Assembly (NCBI GenBank): GCA_049651845.1
Contig: JBASCW010000170.1
Coordinates: forward strand, 1 to 15,778
Direction: 5' to 3'
From: RBG-16-66-20 sp049651845
GTDB taxonomy: Bacteria > Pseudomonadota > Gammaproteobacteria > Burkholderiales > SG8-39
Length of the DNA stretch: 15,778 nucleotides
A program made the translations under genes and the position numbers. Shown in pieces: positions 5,536 through 11,920 of this stretch (position 1 is its first letter; every line of letters begins with the position of its first letter). The notes beneath the pieces are model-generated. The model saw only the letters and a program-made list of their open reading frames with translations. It did no database searches and was not told the origin of the DNA.

Positions 5536-7287
5536 TCAACGCGCGCCGAGGATTTCCGCGATGAAGGAATCCCCGTATTCCTCGAGCTTCTTCTGCCCCA
5601 CCCCGTGTACTTCGAGGAACTCGTGGCGCGTCCGCGGCTTCCGCGCGGCCATATCCTGTAGCGCCCGGTCGCTGAAGACCACGAACGCCGGCACTTTCCG
5701 CTCGTCCGCCAGCTTCTTGCGCAACGCGCGCAGCCGCTCGTACAGCGCCGGGCCCGGGATCGCCTCGGCCGGCTCCGGCGCTTCGCGGCCCGACTCGCAA
5801 GGATCGAGCGCTGGGCGATTCTTCTTCGAGTCCTTCTTCCCCGGCGCCCCGGCCGCCGGGCGCGGGTCCCGGGCGATGTCGCGCTTCAGACAGCGCCCGC
5901 AGGACTCGCCGCAGGCCGCGATGCGTTCCGCGAAATGGCCGGCGAGGCGGCGCCAGAGGCAGGCGGGGCCGTCGGCGAGATCGAACATGCGGCGCACGGC
6001 GCGGCGCTGCTGGTCCGCGACCTCGGGGTCCTCGACCTCGGAGTTTTCGAGCAGGCGGTCGAGCGACATGACGTCGGCCCACGAGTAGAAAAGCACGCAG
6101 TCGGCGGGAGCGCCGTCGCGCCCGGCGCGGCCGATCTCCTGGTAGTACCCCTCGATCGAGCGGGGCATGTCGCGGTGGAGGACGAAGCGGATGTTGGATT
6201 TGTCGATCCCCATGCCGAAGGCGATCGTCGCGCAGACAACGTCGAGGTCATCCCGGCTGAACTTGTCCTGGGTATTCGTGCGCTCCTCCGGCGTCATCCC
6301 CGCGTGGTACGCCGCCGCGCGCACGCCCTTCCCCTCGAGGAACTCCGCCGTCGCCTCGGCCGCCTTGCGCGACAGGCAGTAGACGATCCCGGACTCGCCG
6401 CGGCGCGCGCGCACGAGGCGGAGGATCATCTCGCGCACGCCGTCGCCCTTTCCCTTTTTCACGGCGAACAGGTGGAGATTGGGCCGGAAGAACGAGCCGC
6501 GGACCTCGAGCGGATCCTCCAGCGCGAGCTGCTCGATGATGTCGTTCTTCACACGCGGCGTCGCGGTGGCGGTCAGGGCGAGGACGGGGACTCCCTTGAA
6601 GCGCTGTTTCAGGCCGGCGAGGTTGCGGTAGGACGAGCGGAAGTCGTGTCCCCACTCGCTGATGCAGTGCGCCTCGTCGACCGCGACGAGTTTCAGGTCG
6701 AGCGAGTCCAGCAGCCGCCCGACCGACGCGTCGATTCCTTCCGGCGCGGCGTAGAGCATCTCGAACTCGCCCGCGCGCAGCCGCGCTACGCGCCGCGATC
6801 GTTCCGCCGCATCGAGCGACGAATTCAAGAACGTCGCGCGGATCCCGATTTCGCCCATCGCATCGACCTGATCCTTCATGAGCGAAATCAGCGGCGACAC
6901 GACCAGCGTCACTCCGCCCATCAGGCGCGCCGGGATCTGGTACGTCACCGACTTTCCGGCTCCCGTCGGCATCACCCCGAGGCAATCCCGCCCCGCCATC
7001 ACCGCCCGGATGATTTCCAGCTGCCCTGCCCGGAACGTCGGGTACCCGAGCACTTCGTTCAGCGTTGCCAGCGCGCAGTCGTCATGGGCGCTGGCCCGAG
7101 CCTGATTCGCCCGCTCTGCGGCCTGCCGCAAAAGGAGAAGGGCCTCCTGCGTGAAAAGCAACGGCGCCTCGCGGTAACGCAACCGGAGCATCTCCAGCCT
7201 CGATTCGACCGCACCCTCAGGGAGCGCGGCCAACGATCGAGCCTCAGCAAGTACTTCGTCCGGCGTGCTGTAGTTCGCCTTGGGCAT
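5536..7287 (-). CDS. recQ: RecQ-family ATP-dependent DNA helicase lacking the winged-helix domain
   Basis: This 583-residue SF2 helicase has an unusual ~75-residue N-terminal segment, then two RecA-like lobes: motif 0 with YPTFRAGQLEII (82-93), Walker A PTGAGKS (107-113), DEAH (204-207), LALTATATP (236-244) and motif VI QEIGRAGRDG (383-392). The RQC zinc-site cysteines are present at C443, C459, C463 and C466. Only about 45 charged, proline-rich residues separate the zinc site from a C-terminal HRDC domain (about 513-583, ending HEFLEVHGVGQKKLEEYGDS). The ~100-residue winged helix of classical RecQ (E. coli, about 609 residues) is therefore missing, which in the family affects binding to branched duplexes. 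The ATG at 7287 is preceded by a close CAGGAA. It lies 33 bp after vapC and 7 bp before the next start, so a vapB-vapC-recQ-hypothetical transcript is likely. Confidence 0.95.
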   Translation of the reverse strand: MPKANYSTPDEVLAEARSLAALPEGAVESRLEMLRLRYREAPLLFTQEALLLLRQAAERANQARASAHDDCALATLNEVLGYPTFRAGQLEIIRAVMAGRDCLGVMPTGAGKSVTYQIPARLMGGVTLVVSPLISLMKDQVDAMGEIGIRATFLNSSLDAAERSRRVARLRAGEFEMLYAAPEGIDASVGRLLDSLDLKLVAVDEAHCISEWGHDFRSSYRNLAGLKQRFKGVPVLALTATATPRVKNDIIEQLALEDPLEVRGSFFRPNLHLFAVKKGKGDGVREMILRLVRARRGESGIVYCLSRKAAEATAEFLEGKGVRAAAYHAGMTPEERTNTQDKFSRDDLDVVCATIAFGMGIDKSNIRFVLHRDMPRSIEGYYQEIGRAGRDGAPADCVLFYSWADVMSLDRLLENSEVEDPEVADQQRRAVRRMFDLADGPACLWRRLAGHFAERIAACGESCGRCLKRDIARDPRPAAGAPGKKDSKKNRPALDPCESGREAPEPAEAIPGPALYERLRALRKKLADERKVPAFVVFSDRALQDMAARKPRTRHEFLEVHGVGQKKLEEYGDSFIAEILGAR

Positions 7288-7320
7288 TTCCTGAATGATT
7301 TCAGTCCGCGGTGCCTGAAT

Positions 7321-7746
7321 TCAGACCGGAGGCAGTTCCTTGAACGGGTTGAAGACCTTCAGGCCGGGCCGCCGGAAATCCTTGTCGTTTCCCGTCGCGA
7401 TCGTCAGACCGTGGCGCCGTGCGGTTGCGGCGATGTAGCCGTCCTCCACGGGCATGCGCTGCCCGTGCTTTTCCAGCAGGTGCTCCTGATCGGCCCAGAC
7501 ATGGGCGACCGAGACGCTGAAGCCGAGAATGCGGCCGCCGAGTGCGTCCACCAGCCTTCTCAGCCAATCCTGCAAATCGCGGCGCTGACGACCCTCCTTC
7601 GACCGCACCCAGTACGCAAGTTGAGCGATGACGACTGCGCTGGCAAAGCACCGCTCACGCTCCTGGTGCAGCCAAGCGACCACGCGGGCGTCCCCATGGC
7701 GCTTGGCCGGTTGGCAGATGACATCGGTATCGAGTAGCCAGCTCAA
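7321..7746 (-). CDS. vapC: VapC-type PIN-domain toxin, with Gln at the usual second acidic position
   Basis: This 141-residue PIN-domain protein of the VapC/FitB ribonuclease type is the toxin of a type II pair. The frame begins (L)SWLLDTDVICQP from a TTG at 7746 whose TTGA overlaps the stop of the antitoxin gene. That supports this start over longer in-frame options, which would read far into vapB. Acidic positions: D6 (LLDTDV), D102 (VEDGYIAATA) and D121/D123 (TGNDKDF). The second conserved acid, normally a glutamate in a T-x-x-E-L context near residue 42, is Gln42 here (VVIAQLAYW). This may weaken metal binding and RNase activity. Expression would be coupled to vapB, and the next gene is recQ. 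Confidence 0.88.
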   Translation of the reverse strand: MSWLLDTDVICQPAKRHGDARVVAWLHQERERCFASAVVIAQLAYWVRSKEGRQRRDLQDWLRRLVDALGGRILGFSVSVAHVWADQEHLLEKHGQRMPVEDGYIAATARRHGLTIATGNDKDFRRPGLKVFNPFKELPPV

Positions 7747-7970
7747 ATCCTGCGGCGCCTCGCGGGCGCCCTCCGGCGACGCGGCAAGTCGTCCATGCTC
7801 ACCGGGCACTTGCTCAGCACCGCAAGCCAATCGCCTGCGCCCCCGATTCGGCGGAACACGATCTCGTTCTCTTCGGCGTCGAAGCGCGCGTCGAATGCAT
7901 CCCCTGGTGAAGCCGGGGCAAGAGCGGTCGGGACGGTCAGACGACGCTTGGCATCGAGGGTCAGAATCAT
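7743..7970 (-). CDS. vapB: VapB-type antitoxin, AbrB/SpoVT-like
   Basis: This 75-residue protein begins MILTLDAKRRLTVPTALAPA and continues GDAFDARFDAEENEIVFRRI. This is the swapped-hairpin AbrB/SpoVT DNA-binding fold of many VapB antitoxins, which bind their own promoter and cap the toxin. The C-terminus (CPVSMDDLPRRRRAP, ending RRRRI) is basic and should contact VapC. Its stop overlaps the vapC start. The ATG overlaps one arm of a perfect palindrome and lies six bases after a -10 box, so the message is predicted to be leaderless, with autoregulation at that site. Confidence 0.85.
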   Translation of the reverse strand: MILTLDAKRRLTVPTALAPASPGDAFDARFDAEENEIVFRRIGGAGDWLAVLSKCPVSMDDLPRRRRAPARRRRI

Positions 7971-7990
7971 GGTGGGATTATCCCACCATG
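7968..7990. promoter_or_regulatory. Palindromic operator over the vapB -10 box and start codon
   Basis: CATGGTGGGAT (7968-7978), one central base, and ATCCCACCATG (7980-7990) form a perfect 11-bp-arm inverted repeat. It covers the -10 box and includes the vapB start codon. Binding of a VapB or VapBC complex here would block RNA polymerase, the known mode of type II autoregulation. The palindrome is seen directly; the ligand is inferred. Confidence 0.7.
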
Positions 7991-8004
7991 GGATCCGGAG
8001 TCAA
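7977..8004 (-). promoter_or_regulatory. Near-consensus promoter of the vapB-vapC-recQ unit
   Basis: On the minus strand TTGACT (8004-7999) and GATAAT (7982-7977) are separated by 16 bp, each differing from consensus by one base. Six bases (CCCACC) separate the -10 box from the vapB ATG, so the first transcribed base should be at or next to the A of the start codon, giving a leaderless mRNA. No Shine-Dalgarno is available, which agrees with this. Confidence 0.75.
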
Positions 8005-8116
8005 TGAATCGTTGTTCTTCCCGTTCGCCCCTCGAGCGCACATGTCCCGCCCATGGATTCGTTCTGGTTGGGCACGCACAGGTACACTTCCGACGCCGGT
8101 GACGGTGGGCAATCGA

Positions 8117-8146
8117 GGAAAATAGCGAGAAATAACGGGAAACGAC
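8117..8146 (+). repeat. Three imperfect ~10-bp direct repeats upstream of dusA
   Basis: GGAAAATAGC, GAGAAATAAC and GGGAAACGAC follow one another without gaps, 20 bp before the dusA GTG. They resemble the GGGAAA-type repeats at 4316-4350, which occupy the same position relative to the dusA fragment. This suggests both belong to ends of related elements, perhaps as recombinase arm sites. Confidence 0.4.
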
Positions 8147-8166
8147 GACTCTATGGTCCGTAACAA

Positions 8167-9192
8167 GTGACCGACACTCAGAAAAATCCCAGCGAATTCA
8201 GCGCTCACCGTCTTTGCACGGCCCCCATGATGGACTGGACCGACCGCCATTGCCGCTACTTCCTGCGGCAGGTGTCCTCGAGCGCGTTCCTCTACACCGA
8301 GATGATCACCACGGGCGCCCTGCTCCATGGCAACGTAGAGCGGCACCTCGGGTTCAGCGCGGAAGAGCACCCGGTCGCGGCGCAATTGGGCGGCAGCGAG
8401 CCGGAGGACCTCGCGAAGTGCGCGAAACTGGTCGAGCAGTACGGCTACGACGAGGTCAACCTCAATATCGGCTGCCCGAGCGAGCGCGTGCAGCGCGGCG
8501 CCTTCGGCGCCTGCTTGATGGCCGAGCCCGAGCTCGTCGCCGACTGCGTGCGCGCGATCCGCGATGCGGTCCGGGTCCCGGTCACGGTGAAGCACCGGTT
8601 GGGACTGAACAAAGAGGAGTCCTATGCGTTCGTTTCCACGTTTGTCCGGAAGATCTCTGAAGCAGGCTGCAGGACCTTTCTGGTTCATGCGCGCAATGCA
8701 GTCCTGAAAGGCCTGTCGCCCAGGGAAAATCGCGAAGTTCCGCCGCTCAGGCACGACTGGGTTTACCGCCTGAAGCAGGATTTCCCTTCGCTGGAGATCG
8801 TGATCAATGGCGGCATCGCCTCATTGCCTTCCATTGAAACGCATTTGTCGCATGTGGACGGCGTCATGCTGGGCCGGGCGGCGTACCACGATCCATGGGT
8901 GATGGCGGATCCGGGCAAAACCAGATCCGATGTCGTGCTTTCGATGTTCGATTATTCAAAGAAAGCTCTTGCAAGAGAAATCCAGCTTCGACATATTTCC
9001 AGGCACATGCTGGGTCTGTATCACGGCCATCGCCGTGCACGCTTGTGGCGCAGGATGCTGTCGGACGCGGCGCGGCTTTCGCAGAACGATCCAGGCCTGC
9101 TGCTCGAAGCCATGGAGGCGGTAGAATCCGCGCAGTTTCCGGAGACCCCCGATGAGCGCCGTCCTCAAGCCCAGGAAGTCCAGGTCAGTTAA
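8167..9192 (+). CDS. dusA: tRNA-dihydrouridine synthase A
   Basis: This 341-residue flavoenzyme reduces specific uridines in the tRNA D-loop (U20/U20a for DusA). Visible features: N-terminal APMMDWTDRHCRYFLR, the FMN-barrel TEMITTGALLHG, NLNIGCPSERVQRGAFGACL with catalytic Cys103, VKHRLGLNKEESY, LVHARNA, INGGI and the phosphate-binding DGVMLGRAAYHDPW. The GTG start at 8167 is supported by its exact conservation in the duplicated 5' fragment, which also begins with GTG at the same codon; no Shine-Dalgarno is visible. The first 26 codons appear to have been supplied by an integrating element. Roughly from 8610 to 9000 the codon use is noticeably less GC-rich than in the first third, which hints at mosaic ancestry. 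The 3' end overlaps the next gene by 41 bp. Confidence 0.95.
   Translation: MTDTQKNPSEFSAHRLCTAPMMDWTDRHCRYFLRQVSSSAFLYTEMITTGALLHGNVERHLGFSAEEHPVAAQLGGSEPEDLAKCAKLVEQYGYDEVNLNIGCPSERVQRGAFGACLMAEPELVADCVRAIRDAVRVPVTVKHRLGLNKEESYAFVSTFVRKISEAGCRTFLVHARNAVLKGLSPRENREVPPLRHDWVYRLKQDFPSLEIVINGGIASLPSIETHLSHVDGVMLGRAAYHDPWVMADPGKTRSDVVLSMFDYSKKALAREIQLRHISRHMLGLYHGHRRARLWRRMLSDAARLSQNDPGLLLEAMEAVESAQFPETPDERRPQAQEVQVS
8221..8243 (+). repeat. 23-bp direct repeat, right copy (putative att core in dusA)
   Basis: This copy is identical to 4427-4449 and lies inside codons 19-26 of dusA. The two copies bound about 3.8 kb containing the unknown QLDLF protein, recQ, vapC and vapB. Excision between them would restore a dusA reading frame with the left 5' end, since both copies are in the same frame relative to their GTG. 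Confidence 0.75.
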
Positions 9193-9934
9193 GGAACGCG
9201 TCAGCAAGGAAGAGTGGGATCTGCGCGTCGATCTCGCCGCGGCCTACCAGCTCGCGTCGATTTTCAAGTGGACCGACCTCATCTACACCCACTTCTCGGC
9301 GCGCCTCGCCGGCGACGGCGAGTTCCTGATCAACCCCTACGGCCTGATGTTCGAGGAGATCACCGCCTCGAACCTGATCAGGATCGACCATGACGGCAAG
9401 GTGATCGACGACCCGCTCGGTCTGGGCTACAACGAGGCCGGTTTCGTGATCCACGGCTGCATCCACGAGGCGCGCCCCGAGGCGGCCTGCGTGATCCACA
9501 CCCACACGCGCGCCGGCGTGGCGGTGTCGGCGATGAAATGCGGCCTGTTGCCGATCAGCCAGCACGCGATGCGCGTGCAGCGCTCGGTCACCTACCACGA
9601 CTACGAGGGCATCGCCCTGGACATGGACGAGCGCAAGCGCATGGCGGCCGACCTCGGCAGGAAGTCCAAGGCCATGATCCTGCGCAACCACGGCCTGCTC
9701 ACGCTGGGCGAATCGGTGCGCGAGGCCTTCGAGCTCATGTACTACCTCGACTGCGCCTGCCAGATCCAGGTGGACGCCTGCGCGGGCGGCCTGGACAACG
9801 TGATCGAGATGAGCAAGCAGGCGGGCAACGCGGCCGCCAAGCAGTTCGAGCGCCCCGGGCGCCCGTCGGTGCACAAGGACTGGCCGGCGCTGCTGCGCCT
9901 GCTCGACCGGCGCGGGAGCAACTACGCGAGCTAG
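9152..9934 (+). CDS. Class II aldolase/adducin-family protein
   Basis: This 260-residue protein of the fuculose-aldolase/adducin family uses a divalent metal, usually Zn2+, in aldol cleavage or decarboxylation of small sugar phosphates or hydroxy acids. The metal-site histidines are visible as H116 and H118 in VIHTHTRAG and H180 in ILRNHGLLTLGE. An upstream YTHFSARL, then FLINPYGLMFEEI and NEAGFVIHGCIHEARPEAAC complete the family pattern. Cytosolic, no signal peptide. The ATG at 9152 has a GGAG seven bases upstream and overlaps the end of dusA by 41 bp. The substrate cannot be told from sequence. The nearby hydrolase and MFS transporter could belong to the same pathway but are convergent, so shared regulation is not shown. 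Its stop shares the palindromic CTAG at 9931-9934 with the facing MFS gene. Confidence 0.9.
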   Translation: MSAVLKPRKSRSVKERVSKEEWDLRVDLAAAYQLASIFKWTDLIYTHFSARLAGDGEFLINPYGLMFEEITASNLIRIDHDGKVIDDPLGLGYNEAGFVIHGCIHEARPEAACVIHTHTRAGVAVSAMKCGLLPISQHAMRVQRSVTYHDYEGIALDMDERKRMAADLGRKSKAMILRNHGLLTLGESVREAFELMYYLDCACQIQVDACAGGLDNVIEMSKQAGNAAAKQFERPGRPSVHKDWPALLRLLDRRGSNYAS

Positions 9935-11136
9935 GCTTTGGCGGCGGCCTGCCGGGTGCCCGGCAGGTTGAGCACGGTGGCGATGGTCAGGATCGCGCTC
10001 ACTACCACGGTATAGAACACGACCGACGGCCGGCCGCCGTCGAGCAGCCAGCCGAAGAACACTGGCGTCACCATCGAGCCCACGTCCAGGCCCGAATACA
10101 CGAAGCCGTAGACCTTGCCGGTCGCGCCGGGCGGCGTGGTCGCGCGCACGATGAGGTCGCGCGACGGATTAGTGAGCCCGCCGGCAAATCCGGTCGCCGC
10201 CGCCAGCATCGGCAGCAGCGCGGCCGGCAGCCAGGCCGAGGCGATGACGAACATGAACACCGCGCTCACCGCCATGCCGCTCACCGCGACCAGGTCGTGG
10301 CGCGTGGTGCGCGTGGCGACGAAACCGCCGGCGAGGATGCCCACCGCGCCGCCCAGCAGGTACGAGGTCAGCATGGCCGACGCCAGCCCGGCGCTCGCGC
10401 CGTACAGCGCCATGGTGGTGGCGACGCCGAAATTCTGCATGGCGATGAAGCCCACCGACACCAGGATGAAGTAGCCGAAGCACATCAGGACCGGCAGCGA
10501 CGTCAGGATGCGCAGGTCGGCCGCAAAGCCGCCGTCGCGCGCGTCGCGCTTGTGGTCGGCGGGCTCCACGTGGATCGCGTCGCGCTGGAGGGCGAGCACG
10601 GCGATCGCCGCCGCGCCGATGAGCGCCGCCCCGAGCAGCGCCTCGCGCCAGCTCGCCGCGGCTGCGACCGCGACCGAATAGACGGGCGCCGCCGCGTAGC
10701 CGAGATAGCCGGCGATGCCGTGGCCGGAGAACGCGTAGCCGAGCCGCTCCTTGCGCACACGTGCATTCAGGATCGAGAAGTCGCAGGGATGGAACACGCT
10801 GTTGCCGAGCCCGCCGATCACCGCTGCCGCGACCAGCATCGCGTAGCTCTGCGCGAGCCCGGCGAGCGCCGCGCCCGCGGTGGCGAGCGCGAGGCCGAGG
10901 AACAGCACGCGGCGCGCGCCGAAGCGGTCCACCGCGAAGCCCGCCAGCGTCTGGCAGATGCCGCTCACCACGTAGTAAAGCGCCACGGTCGCACCGAGCG
11001 CCGTGTAGGAAACGCCAAGGTCATCCTTGATCAGCGGAAACAGCACCGCCGTCGCGATCTGGAAGAAATGCGAAACCCCGTGCGCCAGCGACACGAGGGC
11101 GATGATGCGGAAATCAGTTCTTGCCGTTGGCTTCAA
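9931..11136 (-). CDS. Major facilitator superfamily transporter
   Basis: This 401-residue inner-membrane protein has about 12 hydrophobic segments, split by a charged loop near the middle (HVEPADHKRDARDG). It shows the MFS loop 2-3 signature as AVDRFGARRVLFLG, and GGLGNSVFHPCDFSILNAR resembles the fosmidomycin-resistance-like (Fsr) branch and related MFS groups. The start is a TTG at 11136 with AGGAAG four bases upstream. It lies inside the end of the alpha/beta hydrolase gene (overlap 11114-11136), so the two are translationally coupled. The substrate is unknown; co-expression with a hydrolase suggests uptake or export of the hydrolase's substrate or product. It converges on the aldolase gene, with overlapping stop codons. 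Confidence 0.9.
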   Translation of the reverse strand: MKPTARTDFRIIALVSLAHGVSHFFQIATAVLFPLIKDDLGVSYTALGATVALYYVVSGICQTLAGFAVDRFGARRVLFLGLALATAGAALAGLAQSYAMLVAAAVIGGLGNSVFHPCDFSILNARVRKERLGYAFSGHGIAGYLGYAAAPVYSVAVAAAASWREALLGAALIGAAAIAVLALQRDAIHVEPADHKRDARDGGFAADLRILTSLPVLMCFGYFILVSVGFIAMQNFGVATTMALYGASAGLASAMLTSYLLGGAVGILAGGFVATRTTRHDLVAVSGMAVSAVFMFVIASAWLPAALLPMLAAATGFAGGLTNPSRDLIVRATTPPGATGKVYGFVYSGLDVGSMVTPVFFGWLLDGGRPSVVFYTVVVSAILTIATVLNLPGTRQAAAKA

Positions 11137-11899
11137 GAATCTTCCTGACGAAATTCGACAGCGACGTCAAAACCTTCTCCGGCTGGTCTTTGAACGGCGA
11201 ATGGCCGCAGTCGGCGAGCTTCACCAGTTCGCAGGGCCCTTTCACCTGCCGCGCGATCGCATCCAGCTGCGCCATGGTGCCGTATTCGTCATCCTCGCCC
11301 TGGATCGCCAGCACCGGGCAGCGGATCCCGGGTAGGTATGCCTCGATGTTCCACTGGGGAAACTCCGGGTCGAGCCAGGCGCCGGACCACAGATGGAACG
11401 TCTTCGCGGCGTCCCGGTGGTACTTGGCCAGGCCCTCCTTCAGGCCGCTCGCCTCGAATTCGGCGGCGATCTTGCGGATGCTCTTCAGGTTGAACTCCTC
11501 TACGAACGCGTGCGGCGCCATCAACGCCAGGCCGCGCACCGGGTGCGTGCCGGCGTAGATCAGCGCGATCGATGCGCCGTCCGAGTGCCCGATGAGCAAG
11601 GGATCTTGAACTCCCAACCGGGAAAGCAATTCAGGCAAAACCGACAGGGCCTCGCGATGCATGAAGTCGACGCTCGCCCGGCTCTCCTGCAGCACATCCG
11701 AATTGCCGTAGCCGTAGCGGTCGTAGACGAGCGCGCGGCAGCCGGTCGCCGCCGCGACCTTCTGCGGAAAGTCGCGCCACTGGCGGATCGAGCCCAGGCC
11801 TTCGTGCAGGAACACGAGGGTGGGAGATGCGGCGCCGGCTCGCCCCTCGTCGATCCAGGCGTACTCGAGATGGTGCCCGGCGGCGGCGACCTGCGGCAT
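11114..11899 (-). CDS. Alpha/beta-fold hydrolase
   Basis: This 261-residue serine hydrolase has a full triad: nucleophile Ser106 in LLIGHSDGAS, acid Asp203 or Asp204 in AIQGEDDEYGT, and His233 in LADCGHSPFKDQP. LVFLHEGLGSIRQW supplies the oxyanion-hole loop. The size and single-domain layout fit esterases and C-C bond hydrolases of the meta-cleavage type, but the substrate is not evident. No signal peptide, so cytosolic. It is first in a two-gene unit with the overlapping MFS transporter. Its start is only 21 bp from the divergent EamA gene, so promoters for both must lie at least partly inside the coding sequences. No clear Shine-Dalgarno precedes the ATG at 11899. Confidence 0.92.
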   Translation of the reverse strand: MPQVAAAGHHLEYAWIDEGRAGAASPTLVFLHEGLGSIRQWRDFPQKVAAATGCRALVYDRYGYGNSDVLQESRASVDFMHREALSVLPELLSRLGVQDPLLIGHSDGASIALIYAGTHPVRGLALMAPHAFVEEFNLKSIRKIAAEFEASGLKEGLAKYHRDAAKTFHLWSGAWLDPEFPQWNIEAYLPGIRCPVLAIQGEDDEYGTMAQLDAIARQVKGPCELVKLADCGHSPFKDQPEKVLTSLSNFVRKILEANGKN

Positions 11900-11920
11900 G
11901 AATCGAGATTAGCATGCGGC

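Noticed and set aside
5935..7737. A 600-codon plus-strand open frame across recQ and vapC
   Set aside because: It is antisense to clear helicase and PIN-domain motifs and spans two genes; its composition is that of a shadow frame.
9931..9934. Facing stop codons sharing a palindromic CTAG
   Set aside because: A neat tail-to-tail overlap of the aldolase and MFS genes, but common in compact genomes and without evident function.
9538..11148. A 536-codon plus-strand frame spanning the aldolase tail and the MFS gene
   Set aside because: It is out of frame with the aldolase and antisense to the transporter; its Arg/His/Gln-rich product is typical of a shadow.
11393..11920. An N-terminal extension of the EamA protein of about 176 codons
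   Set aside because: The stretch is antisense to the alpha/beta hydrolase. EamA proteins normally start just before the first membrane helix, which fits ATG 11921.
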